Assembly: GCA_004352715.1 (NCBI GenBank)
Contig: SCFE01000004.1
Coordinates: 1,676,321 to 1,740,320 of the forward strand
Length of the DNA: 64,000 nt
DNA from: Hofstenia miamia
Taxonomy: Eukaryota > Xenacoelomorpha > Acoela
Reading direction: 5' to 3'
In this document: in pieces, positions 51,785 to 62,030 of the stretch
Numbering within the stretch: the stretch's first letter is position 1
How the letters are laid out: each line of letters opens with the position of its first letter
Translations under genes and position numbers: made by a program
The notes under the pieces: generated by a model
Seen by the model: only the letters and a program-made list of their open reading frames with translations
Database searches by the model: none
What the model was told of the DNA's origin: nothing

Positions 51785-52075
51785 AAGTATCATTTGCATA
51801 TTGTGTTATGTTGCAATGTTAAAGACAGTCTGACAAATCATTAATTTATATTTGAAAATGTAATAGACAAATTATTGATTCCTGAGGAACTTGTTTGCTA
51901 TTTTTATAAACGAATTGGTAAATTTCCAATTTTACAGCTTGGAATCAGTCATTTATAAACGTTCAATTAGAAGTACTGTTTCAGGGCAAAGTCCATATTT
52001 TGCCAGTTTTGTAGGAAGATAGCATGGCACATGCTATCAAATAATTTTATATGCATCTGATGGTTTACCATTTTC
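51785..52075 (-). pseudogene. Heavily decayed LINE reverse-transcriptase remnant
   Basis: On the minus strand, with several frame changes and stops, the reading passes through the ordered reverse-transcriptase blocks. These are LFDSMCHA, then PTKLAKYGLCPETVLLIERL, then QAVKLEIYQFVYKNSKQVPQ (the VPQG block, here VPQE), INDLSD and QYANDT in place of the catalytic YADD. The order and spacing match LINE polymerases. It is more decayed than the two fragments at 40.6-42.7 kb. More of the same element may extend to about 53.2 kb. Confidence 0.72.
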
Positions 52076-53810
52076 AATGTTGGAAGAGTCACATCCAGAA
52101 CCCAGTCCTCCTATCCACAGAAGAGTTCTGACTAAATACAAGCTTTCACTAAATTAACTCTTGTGATGAGTAAAATTTGCTAATCAAACTTATTGCTGAT
52201 ACTGCAGACATGAAATAGAATGTCTTAGGTCATTTATGCTACCATTCTCAGTCCAGTTTGGTGTCATGGACATGGAAACAGTAAACAAAATTTTGCTGAG
52301 AATTCATTAAACATGGGCATTTTATGATATTGATAATGGGGAAATCTCAGCAAGCAAAATTTTCAAAATTCAATTAGGAGTCTGATTTTGACACATTAAA
52401 TTGATTCTTTCACATTTATCTTACAGATATCAATATGCTGAACATACACAGAGTTGGTATATTATAGTCTTAGAGCTTCAAGCTTATTAGTATTACATAT
52501 AGTGTGGGAGTATTGAAATAATGGATAGTTATGTTTCTTTCTTTGCTTCAAATGCATGATCAATGCAGAATATCCAAAATGAAGTTTACCTATGAAATAG
52601 CATCAAAGTTCACACAGAAATAATGAAATGGGCAACTAAACAGAGATTGAATCTGTGTCAAATAATGTTCCGAGATAAAAAAAATTGATATCAGTTATAT
52701 CGTTGATTGCAGTGATAGTCAACGTACAGCAGGCTGAAATCATCAACAATTGGTACTAACAGAACGATCAGCTTTGCGCACAACGTAGTAGTCACTGCTG
52801 AGAAATTATTCTGTTTCCCAATGAGCTGTCCAACCAACTTTGTGTTAGCAGAATTATATCTGGAGAACATATAGAAAGTAGTTTAGAAACCAATATCAAT
52901 CTGTCTAATGAGATATATAATCTAGGTGTTAGTCATACACTTTGCTGTTCAACAATGATTTCTCTGCGATGCAAGTAAAACTTCAAAGATTTGATGGATA
53001 TATCTTTTGGTCAGGTATCAGCATTGATGACTTCATTCTTTTTTCTTGAGCGTGAGCACCTCAAGAGCGCTTTAATGAGGCTAGAGAAGTTGAGAGATGA
53101 AGACCTTGTTTTGAAGAATTTCAGAGATCTTGGTTTCTTAAGATCTTTCGTGTCACCCAAAAACACCCAAGAGAATTTGCAAATTTAAGTGTTCATTTCA
53201 TGTCTTTTATTCTACGGTGTTCACCAATATTCTCAAATATTTCACAAACAGCCAAGTAATCGGAAAGATAGAATTCAGATTGTCTTGCCACTTCAATAAT
53301 ACCGTTTATTCGAATTGTCATTGATGTATCTTCGTGCTGAATTTTTGACGAAGTGCTGATGGCTCAGATTTTGTGATATCGTCGTTTGCTGGCATATTTG
53401 CCACAATCTCGCTTACAGATTTAATTATGACTTTTTTGAATTTTAGTAAGAATCTTGTTCTTTAGTATTTCAGATAATTGTCGGGCAAGAATATTAAGTT
53501 TTTGAATCATTATATAATACTTTACTGGGAATCATGAAGCCTTGGTGTGTAAAACCAAAAATTAGTTTAACCATATTAGTTTTCTATCTTTTGTTATGTG
53601 TTTTCCTTATATGATTATTGTTTATTTTTCAAAATAAACGAATCAAATTTAGCTACCGGGTCATATATTTTACTGAGTCCTATTCTGATCGGACTTTATT
53701 GACTTTATTGCAAGTCTGCAAACAATGTTGCCGGGCTGGTGCCATATATTTTCGATTTCATTTGATTATATTGAATATTTTATTTAAAAATCAGTTATTC
53801 TATATTTTAG
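52076..53810. other. Probable old repeat DNA and 5' intron of the C7orf57-like gene
   Basis: No host exon is supported. The frame 52991-53188 (plus) is protein-like (EREHLKSALMRLEKLRDEDL) but its complement is also open and polar, so it may be part of the same decayed LINE. A run of about 650 bp (52020-52667) contains no CpG. The N-terminal exon expected for C7orf57 was not found here. Confidence 0.4.
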
Positions 53811-53987
53811 ATTGGTTTTATCATGTTCCTGCCTCAAACAATGATAAAAGTAAAAAAGAGGTTCCCGCTGCATCTCAAATTCCTGGATTAAGTAACGTTC
53901 CTCCACCTGAACAACAACAATCGGGAATTCTAATTCGTGATACGGATTCTAAATTCGTGCGTTTGGCTAAGCAAGGAGGTCACAAAA
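53811..53987 (+). CDS. C7orf57: C7orf57 homologue, internal exon (N-terminal region)
   Basis: C7orf57 is a poorly characterised conserved animal protein; its molecular role is not established. This 177-bp exon follows an acceptor TATATTTTAG (53801-53810) and ends at the donor GTATGT (53988). It starts and ends in phase 1. The translation begins (D)WFYHVPAS, then PAASQIPGLSNVPP and RDTDSKFVRLAKQGGHK. These correspond to the DWYYHLP, PPASQIPGLS and ETDSEYVKLAKQGG blocks near the N terminus of the vertebrate protein, in the same order and spacing. The open frame continues upstream to 53618, but those residues are unlike the family and lie before the splice acceptor, so they are excluded. It joins in frame to the exon at 55020 across a 1032-bp intron. 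No start codon exon was found. Confidence 0.88.
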
Positions 53988-55019
53988 GTATGTATTTTCT
54001 TTTAAGTTCAATTAATAAGTCATAATTTTATGTTATTCTATTGATTTATTTTAAATTTTATTGTAATGTTTTCGTTTATAGTATTGCAATCCATAAGGTA
54101 AGGGTGTGGCAAGCAGTGACGCTTCCATTCATTGCTGTTTTTAATCAATGCAATGTTTACTTAGGTTGATCATTTCCTATTCATCAGTTGTCCTTCATAT
54201 TCACGTTGTATTTATTTTGGGTGATTTTGTCTTAAAGCATTGATATACAGGTTGTTGTAATCAGTATGCTCATTCATTAATTGAGGCTAGTATTTTTGTT
54301 CCACCATTGTAGTGAGTGTAGTTCAAAGGACGGAAGTTTTTACAATAATTCATTATACCATTTCCTTGTTTTGGTAAACGATAATATTTTGATGATTTTA
54401 TTGCTTTTAAAGTGCTTTTATGATTCTTTCATAATGGTAAAAGGCTTCAAATACTTGGATTAATATAAATATTGATTATGCGAACAAATTTAATACATAC
54501 AGAAATTCCATTTCTACATACGGGTGAATTATTCTTTAGTCTTCTTGGAGAATTATACAGTCTGTTTCAAACTAAATTTAATACAACCCACGAGAACAAT
54601 CATTACATTTGCAAGCTTTCTTGTTACAATATAATTGATTAACATTTTCTAACATACAAGACTACAAGAAATTATTAGTCTAGCAACTAAATTGGGGTAA
54701 TTTTCTAGCTTTTTGAAGTCTTTTTAAAAGTCTGTTTTAACGCAGACGGGTCTCTTTAGACAGCATGGCTCTCGGTTAAAATGAACTGCTTCTTTTCATG
54801 GAGCTGTCTCACAGAATATCCTTATGCTGTTTATTTTTCCAGGGTGTATGAAAAGCAATTAATAGACTGATGAGAAATTCTTTTTTAAAAGAATTGGCAG
54901 GCACTGTGTGACTAAAATGAGTTTTAATTGTCCATCTTATAGCTGTTTCGTATTCTGACAACAAAAATAAATGAACAGGAATTTAAACAGTATTTATTAT
55001 GTTTTAACGTAAATCTTAG
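53988..55019 (+). other. Intron of the C7orf57-like gene
   Basis: GT-AG intron of 1032 bp between two exons that join in frame. No embedded gene was recognised; short frames in it (such as 54281-54463) are not coding-like. Confidence 0.8.
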
Positions 55020-55234
55020 ATCTTTTAATTAAACGAGATTTCGTTGCTAAAGATCAGCCCGTTCCCTATCCAACACCAGAATGGTGGGGTCATCGCCCTT
55101 CCAGCACAACAGATGCCTCCGATTCTACTGTGGAAAAGCGCAAATATGCCGTTCCTGATTATATGGTTCATTCGAATCAATATTTGGATGACAAACGACA
55201 AGAACAGAAAGATAATCAACGCAGTCATAATAAA
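55020..55234 (+). CDS. C7orf57: C7orf57 homologue, next exon (central region)
   Basis: A 215-bp exon between acceptor CTTAG (ending 55019) and donor GTGAGA (55235). It begins with two bases that complete an Asn codon with the previous exon, and it ends in phase 0. The translation reads LLIKRDFVAKDQPVPYPTPE, then WWGHRP, then KYAVPDYMVH, and ends KDNQRSHNK. The vertebrate family has the matching order DLLKHF, PVAYSLPDWYIHH and AMPDYMVYEEF directly after LAKQGG, so both the exon and its join to 53811-53987 are well supported. The following exons (the WQREAEELEKEKKK region and the C terminus) are not seen; they may lie in the gaps at 55351-56350 or 57393-58392, or beyond a misjoin. Overlapping short frames on both strands are shadows. 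Confidence 0.9.
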
Positions 55235-55350
55235 GTGAGATTTTAACCTATTCTATTTTTGACTGCTATTTCGATGTCATATATATATATATATACGGGC
55301 TTTGGATACAAAATGCTAAAATATCCACATTGCGCTGGAATCGATATATA
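55235..55350 (+). other. Start of the following intron, with an (AT) tract
   Basis: It begins with the GTGAGA donor. An (AT) run lies at 55278-55296, and the sequence ends at the 1000-base gap. Confidence 0.7.
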
Positions 55351-56350
55351 NNNNNNNNNNNNNNNNNNNNNNNNNNNNNNNNNNNNNNNNNNNNNNNNNN
55401 NNNNNNNNNNNNNNNNNNNNNNNNNNNNNNNNNNNNNNNNNNNNNNNNNNNNNNNNNNNNNNNNNNNNNNNNNNNNNNNNNNNNNNNNNNNNNNNNNNNN
55501 NNNNNNNNNNNNNNNNNNNNNNNNNNNNNNNNNNNNNNNNNNNNNNNNNNNNNNNNNNNNNNNNNNNNNNNNNNNNNNNNNNNNNNNNNNNNNNNNNNNN
55601 NNNNNNNNNNNNNNNNNNNNNNNNNNNNNNNNNNNNNNNNNNNNNNNNNNNNNNNNNNNNNNNNNNNNNNNNNNNNNNNNNNNNNNNNNNNNNNNNNNNN
55701 NNNNNNNNNNNNNNNNNNNNNNNNNNNNNNNNNNNNNNNNNNNNNNNNNNNNNNNNNNNNNNNNNNNNNNNNNNNNNNNNNNNNNNNNNNNNNNNNNNNN
55801 NNNNNNNNNNNNNNNNNNNNNNNNNNNNNNNNNNNNNNNNNNNNNNNNNNNNNNNNNNNNNNNNNNNNNNNNNNNNNNNNNNNNNNNNNNNNNNNNNNNN
55901 NNNNNNNNNNNNNNNNNNNNNNNNNNNNNNNNNNNNNNNNNNNNNNNNNNNNNNNNNNNNNNNNNNNNNNNNNNNNNNNNNNNNNNNNNNNNNNNNNNNN
56001 NNNNNNNNNNNNNNNNNNNNNNNNNNNNNNNNNNNNNNNNNNNNNNNNNNNNNNNNNNNNNNNNNNNNNNNNNNNNNNNNNNNNNNNNNNNNNNNNNNNN
56101 NNNNNNNNNNNNNNNNNNNNNNNNNNNNNNNNNNNNNNNNNNNNNNNNNNNNNNNNNNNNNNNNNNNNNNNNNNNNNNNNNNNNNNNNNNNNNNNNNNNN
56201 NNNNNNNNNNNNNNNNNNNNNNNNNNNNNNNNNNNNNNNNNNNNNNNNNNNNNNNNNNNNNNNNNNNNNNNNNNNNNNNNNNNNNNNNNNNNNNNNNNNN
56301 NNNNNNNNNNNNNNNNNNNNNNNNNNNNNNNNNNNNNNNNNNNNNNNNNN
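55351..56350. other. Gap of exactly 1000 N
   Basis: The round length indicates a scaffold join of unknown size, not a measured gap. Open frames that span it are artefacts. Confidence 0.97.
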
Positions 56351-57392
56351 TTGAACAAATAGGCCAAATTCAAAATAAGCGCCAACAATTTCACATATAA
56401 AACATGTGGCAGGTTGCAAATTTAAAAACGTGCCCAGCCGATTGAATATACACTATTTTTAACTTTCAGGGTATTCACACATTTTCAATAATTCATTTCA
56501 AGGCAGTTCAAGGGAGTAAGTAAATGAGAAAGGGATGAAACAGTTGTGTCTGACAAATAACTCTGCACTCAGATACCTCACTCGTTCTTTCTAAATAAAA
56601 CTTACTGTCATCGAATGGGCTGTCCTTGGCTTAACTCCTCTCAAATCCACATCGAGTTCATGATCTACGCAATTATACAAAGCAAGTAAATTCAAACACA
56701 AGAAAACATGTATGTAAATAAAACAACAGATTTGACCAAAAAAAATAAATAGAATTTACATTGTTTCATGTACTCAAGGCAGACAACTTCATTTTTACAA
56801 GCAGCGCGAACACCCCGATTTTGTTATACTTTTAAAGTCTAGGGGCACCAGTACATGGATGTGTCTTCACAACTCAGCTATTTAACAGATCAACGAGTGT
56901 TGACAATATTAAATTTCCGAATAATCTACTTTGAAAAATGCGTGAATATGTTGCTTAACACTTTTGCGTTTGTATACAGCGCTTGAATGAGCCCATCAGA
57001 ATCATTATCAGTAAAAGTGAGTCTATTTGGAAGCGGATGTTGTGTATTATTCAATTTGATTGATAAAACTTCACCAAAATGAACTTACTGAACGATTAAT
57101 AATTCTATAGATATATTCATAAGCAAAAATTGCAAAAAATAGATATAATTTTGCATGCTTCATTTTTATAATTAAATGGCTCAACATATAAATCAGAGAA
57201 TATCAACGACCATAACTATTCAATATCATTAACTTAGATGTGTATATATAAAATTTCATTTATATTTTCAAAAGTTTTGCATTATTTGTAAATTCTTTAT
57301 TATTGACTGAACTGCAATTGTAAACGGATACAGCTCTGTCGATCGTCAAAATAAAAAATATGTAGGGAGTGGATCAAAATATTGTTAATGCA
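56351..57392. repeat. Second copy of the block at 49428-50399, isolated between two gaps
   Basis: It matches 49428-50399 throughout, with one 70-bp insertion at 56513-56582. The contig starts and ends exactly at 1000-N gaps. The predicted minus-strand exons recur here at 56606-56664 and about 56760-56769. The likeliest explanation is an allelic contig placed wrongly inside the C7orf57-like gene. Confidence 0.95.
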
Positions 57393-58392
57393 NNNNNNNN
57401 NNNNNNNNNNNNNNNNNNNNNNNNNNNNNNNNNNNNNNNNNNNNNNNNNNNNNNNNNNNNNNNNNNNNNNNNNNNNNNNNNNNNNNNNNNNNNNNNNNNN
57501 NNNNNNNNNNNNNNNNNNNNNNNNNNNNNNNNNNNNNNNNNNNNNNNNNNNNNNNNNNNNNNNNNNNNNNNNNNNNNNNNNNNNNNNNNNNNNNNNNNNN
57601 NNNNNNNNNNNNNNNNNNNNNNNNNNNNNNNNNNNNNNNNNNNNNNNNNNNNNNNNNNNNNNNNNNNNNNNNNNNNNNNNNNNNNNNNNNNNNNNNNNNN
57701 NNNNNNNNNNNNNNNNNNNNNNNNNNNNNNNNNNNNNNNNNNNNNNNNNNNNNNNNNNNNNNNNNNNNNNNNNNNNNNNNNNNNNNNNNNNNNNNNNNNN
57801 NNNNNNNNNNNNNNNNNNNNNNNNNNNNNNNNNNNNNNNNNNNNNNNNNNNNNNNNNNNNNNNNNNNNNNNNNNNNNNNNNNNNNNNNNNNNNNNNNNNN
57901 NNNNNNNNNNNNNNNNNNNNNNNNNNNNNNNNNNNNNNNNNNNNNNNNNNNNNNNNNNNNNNNNNNNNNNNNNNNNNNNNNNNNNNNNNNNNNNNNNNNN
58001 NNNNNNNNNNNNNNNNNNNNNNNNNNNNNNNNNNNNNNNNNNNNNNNNNNNNNNNNNNNNNNNNNNNNNNNNNNNNNNNNNNNNNNNNNNNNNNNNNNNN
58101 NNNNNNNNNNNNNNNNNNNNNNNNNNNNNNNNNNNNNNNNNNNNNNNNNNNNNNNNNNNNNNNNNNNNNNNNNNNNNNNNNNNNNNNNNNNNNNNNNNNN
58201 NNNNNNNNNNNNNNNNNNNNNNNNNNNNNNNNNNNNNNNNNNNNNNNNNNNNNNNNNNNNNNNNNNNNNNNNNNNNNNNNNNNNNNNNNNNNNNNNNNNN
58301 NNNNNNNNNNNNNNNNNNNNNNNNNNNNNNNNNNNNNNNNNNNNNNNNNNNNNNNNNNNNNNNNNNNNNNNNNNNNNNNNNNNNNNNNNNNN
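57393..58392. other. Gap of exactly 1000 N
   Basis: Second round-length scaffold gap. The order and orientation of the flanking contigs are therefore uncertain. Confidence 0.97.
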
Positions 58393-61300
58393 ATTTTCTT
58401 AACATAAAGAAAAGTCTATCAACTGCAGCTGATGTTGTTTGATATTTTTGTAATTTGATATACTATTATGAATAAATGTCTATCACCTTTCATTCCATTA
58501 TACATGTAGCATTGAAACTGGTATTTTCTAATCATGACTTGATATAGGTGATTATTTCAAAGGGAACATTTCCATTGTAATGGGTGGAAGTAATGACAAC
58601 ATCTGATGGAATTTCAACACTGTTAGACATTGAACATCTTTGATATTTTATGATAGCAGCCCTAATTAATCCAATTTTATTGTCAATCCTTAAATATTTT
58701 GTCTGAATATGTATTGTCTTGCAAAATACAAGAAACAATAATGTATTTAGTAACTATAGTATTAAAAAGCATACATGGTCAATCCTAGAAATGCACTGAC
58801 CAGTGAGTCAGGTGAGGTTGGCTCAGGTAGTGTCAACACCTAGTTAGCAATTAAACTTGTTAGGGGTTATTCTAGGAAGTACATTAATTGAAATTGAAAG
58901 AATACATATGAAGACCACAGGGGAAAAACCAGTGATGTCACATTTTTGGTATTTTGGAGTTATGCTTGCCTACACATAGTATTTGAACTGTAGATTTATG
59001 TTAAAGCTAAATAAAATGGAAAAACCCGTGATATCTAGTGAAATTTAGCCTTTGAAATATTTATATACTGTGGAAAAATAAGTGATGTCCTAACTGTTCA
59101 ATGGAAAAATAGGCAATGTCCCATTAGACGAAATTTTTATTTTCAAAATTTGCTATATTGCATTGTAAAATATTGAATTAGTTTTTCCCCTGTGGTCTAT
59201 ATATATATATATATATATATTTTAGTTCAATTGATTTAAAGCAGTCACAATACAGTATGCATTTTTTAAGTTTTTTTATAAATTTCATGAAACTATTCCA
59301 AAATATGCCTTTTATGACATTTCAACCACAAATATTACTGTATTTTTGAAAAAATAATATGACTTTTTATGGCTAATTAATTGCATCCCAGGTCAGAAAA
59401 CCATCTAATTTTAAGCAGACATCAAAATAGACTACAGAAAAGATTGACATTATGACATTTGGTGCCCTAATTAATAATAAAGATCAACCTCATTTGTCAA
59501 TTCATGTCAACCTCTTGCAAATGAAACTATATAAATATTAAATATACTACATCCTGATATGTTAGAAAACTTGTTTTTTGCATAACAATTTCCATATGTT
59601 TGAAAAAATATAGCTTTTTTCTTGAAAATTCCATTTTTAAATCAAATTTTATTTCAGAATATGATATCTGGTAAAATCTGGTAAGCAAATTAAGTTTTAC
59701 CAGATAGCAGATCCAGTTGTGTAATTGCTGATTTTAATGGATTCTGGCACATCCCTACCAATTACCCACATCATTGTTGTCTGAATTTTAAAAAATTTTG
59801 ATATGAAATTCATAGATATTCCTTGAAACTAAGGAAGTGTCCATAAAAGGGCTTTGTGCAACCCTTGTGCTGTTAACAGTTTTGATATTCTCTTAGTTAG
59901 GCCTTAGATTGAATAGATAAAAAATTCATTGATAAGCTCTAATAGTGCAAAGATTGGTGCAGGAGCATACACTGAGTTTTTTTATGGTCTTGATCAAGTG
60001 AAAATATTGAGAAAATAGATTTAAAAATTGAATTTCTCAACTTGGTTTATAATTTTTTTACCAAACATTTTCTGATTTAACCAATTAAAATCAGACATAG
60101 AGAACATTCCACCATGACTTTCCTTGTGTACACTACTGGATAAGAAAAAATAACATTGTTTTTAAAGAGATTTTAAAGAAAATCATTGTACTTTGAAAGA
60201 GTCTATTAAAAACAACTACTAAACCAAAATTTCAAGGCGGATTCTAAAATGGATATCTTGTCTACAAAACATGTCATCTGCTTCTATCATTATACAAATT
60301 ATCTGTTATGATTAGGGCTACTAAAAATTAACCTATAAAATTTGTTTTTGGATCTAAAAAATTTAACTTTATTGCTCTAAAAATAAAATAACTAAACATG
60401 AAAACAGTACTTTAAAACAGTTAATTAAAAGATAAATGCATGTTAATAATATATAAATACTTGCATAAATATTTGAAATATGATACAAATTACTTCTTGA
60501 TATTACTGGGAGCAAAATTTTAGTTGTTTCAGCATTTAAACTTAAAAGACTGGTTGTTTTCTATTAGCATGTTGTTCAGTGGACTTAAATTTCAATTCAC
60601 AGAACTAATTTCTTCCAGATTTTGATGTGAAATTCTAGGTAGTTGCACAAACAAATTTTATCAATTGCTTATGTAATGAACTTTGCAATTCAATTACTTC
60701 TGTTACAGAATTTCACAGAGAATTGACCTATTGGACTTTGTACACTCTATGAAAATTTTATATGACAAAAAGAGTGAGAAATGACAAGTTATAAATGCAC
60801 ACAATTGTGAAGTAAAACAAAGAATGAATATACATGAGCATCCAAATGTAAAATATGTTATTGATAAATTGAATCTAACTCTGTCAATTGGGTTTGCTGA
60901 TTACTTGGGGCTGTTATTATCAATGATTATAGCACTGGTCTGAATTCAGTGCTGTTGATTTCAATGAATTATTTAGTATAAAATGTACAGAATTATCTTA
61001 GAATTTTAAAAACAAAATTGAATATCTTCAAAAATACTCTAATCAGTGGATTAGTTAGAGTTAACAGAAAACATTGTAAGTCCCATAATTTGAGCTCAGA
61101 AGGTTACTCCATAGCTTTAGAAAAAGTAGCCAACAAACCCCTAATTTTCCTTTGATTCCACTTATCCAAAACATAATATATTATTGGTAATTTAACTAAA
61201 TTTGATTCATTTGTGAAAAGTAACTTCAATCAATTTGACATGGTATCATGCTGAAGATTCATCATCAAACTGATTGAATACCTACAAAGATTCTGCCCAA

Positions 61301-62030
61301 TCACTCATTCAAATATATACTTACATAGTGCTTGTTAGGCCTAAAACCCTATAGTTAAATAGCATATATTTCCATGTACACTAACAGGCATGATACTACA
61401 CTGTACATTTTGTGTGCTTTGATCAAAAAAATGAAAAGCAGCAAATTTTATAAACTAATCTTGCACATAGTCATAATTGGTTGGTACTAAATGAAATATA
61501 AATTTCTGAAAACAAATATCAAATATCTCAAAATGAATACTGCTGTTGCTCAGCAACAAAGTGGCTTTAGCCAATTAAATTTGTAAAATATGATTTTTAA
61601 GGAATGGCATTTATGTACAGATTTTTGATAGTGAGTTTTAAAAAGCCATGAAAATATTGTTTCCCAAAATTCTTCATCAATAGATATATTAAATGAGCCA
61701 AAATAGCAAAAATATATTTCCATGCTATTGAGTTGAAAATATTTGCTTGAAATGCATTCTAATATTTGAAGTCCTATCAAGGTGCTGTCCCTCATACACT
61801 CTTTTTAATTAGTTTTGAGATATTTAGTACTTGTTTTGAGAAATGTGATATTCATGTATAGCAACAACCCAGCTTTGTAGCTAACTAAATTGATTCAAAT
61901 AATCACAACAGGTAGAATTTCAAATTTATAGAATACCAATAACTACATGCCCTCTGAAATTTAAAACAAAATTCCTCAACTAGTTTCATTGAGGAATATA
62001 TATTAAAATGAGGGGAGATCAAGAATAGAA
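58393..62030. other. CpG-depleted AT-rich segment, no gene recognised
   Basis: I count about three CpG dinucleotides in some 3.6 kb (near 59026, 59129 and 60236). The minus-strand frames at 58532-58738 and 61550-61795 have no recognisable domain. The compositional pattern suggests germline cytosine methylation, as in the body of an expressed gene, but no exon could be supported. Confidence 0.6.
58912..59198. mobile_element. MITE-like element with perfect 18-bp inverted repeats (287 bp)
   Basis: AGACCACAGGGGAAAAAC at 58912-58929 is the exact reverse complement of GTTTTTCCCCTGTGGTCT at 59181-59198. Between them the motif GGAAAAA followed by a (G/A)TGATGTC-like word recurs at about 58920, 59018, 59073 and 59102, so the element is built of degenerate subrepeats. 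It is noncoding and a target duplication is not clear. An (AT)n tract follows directly at 59199-59221. Confidence 0.75.

Noticed and set aside
53618-53810. N-terminal extension of the frame leading into the C7orf57 exon
   Set aside because: The residues do not resemble the family and lie upstream of a good splice acceptor at 53810; treated as intron.
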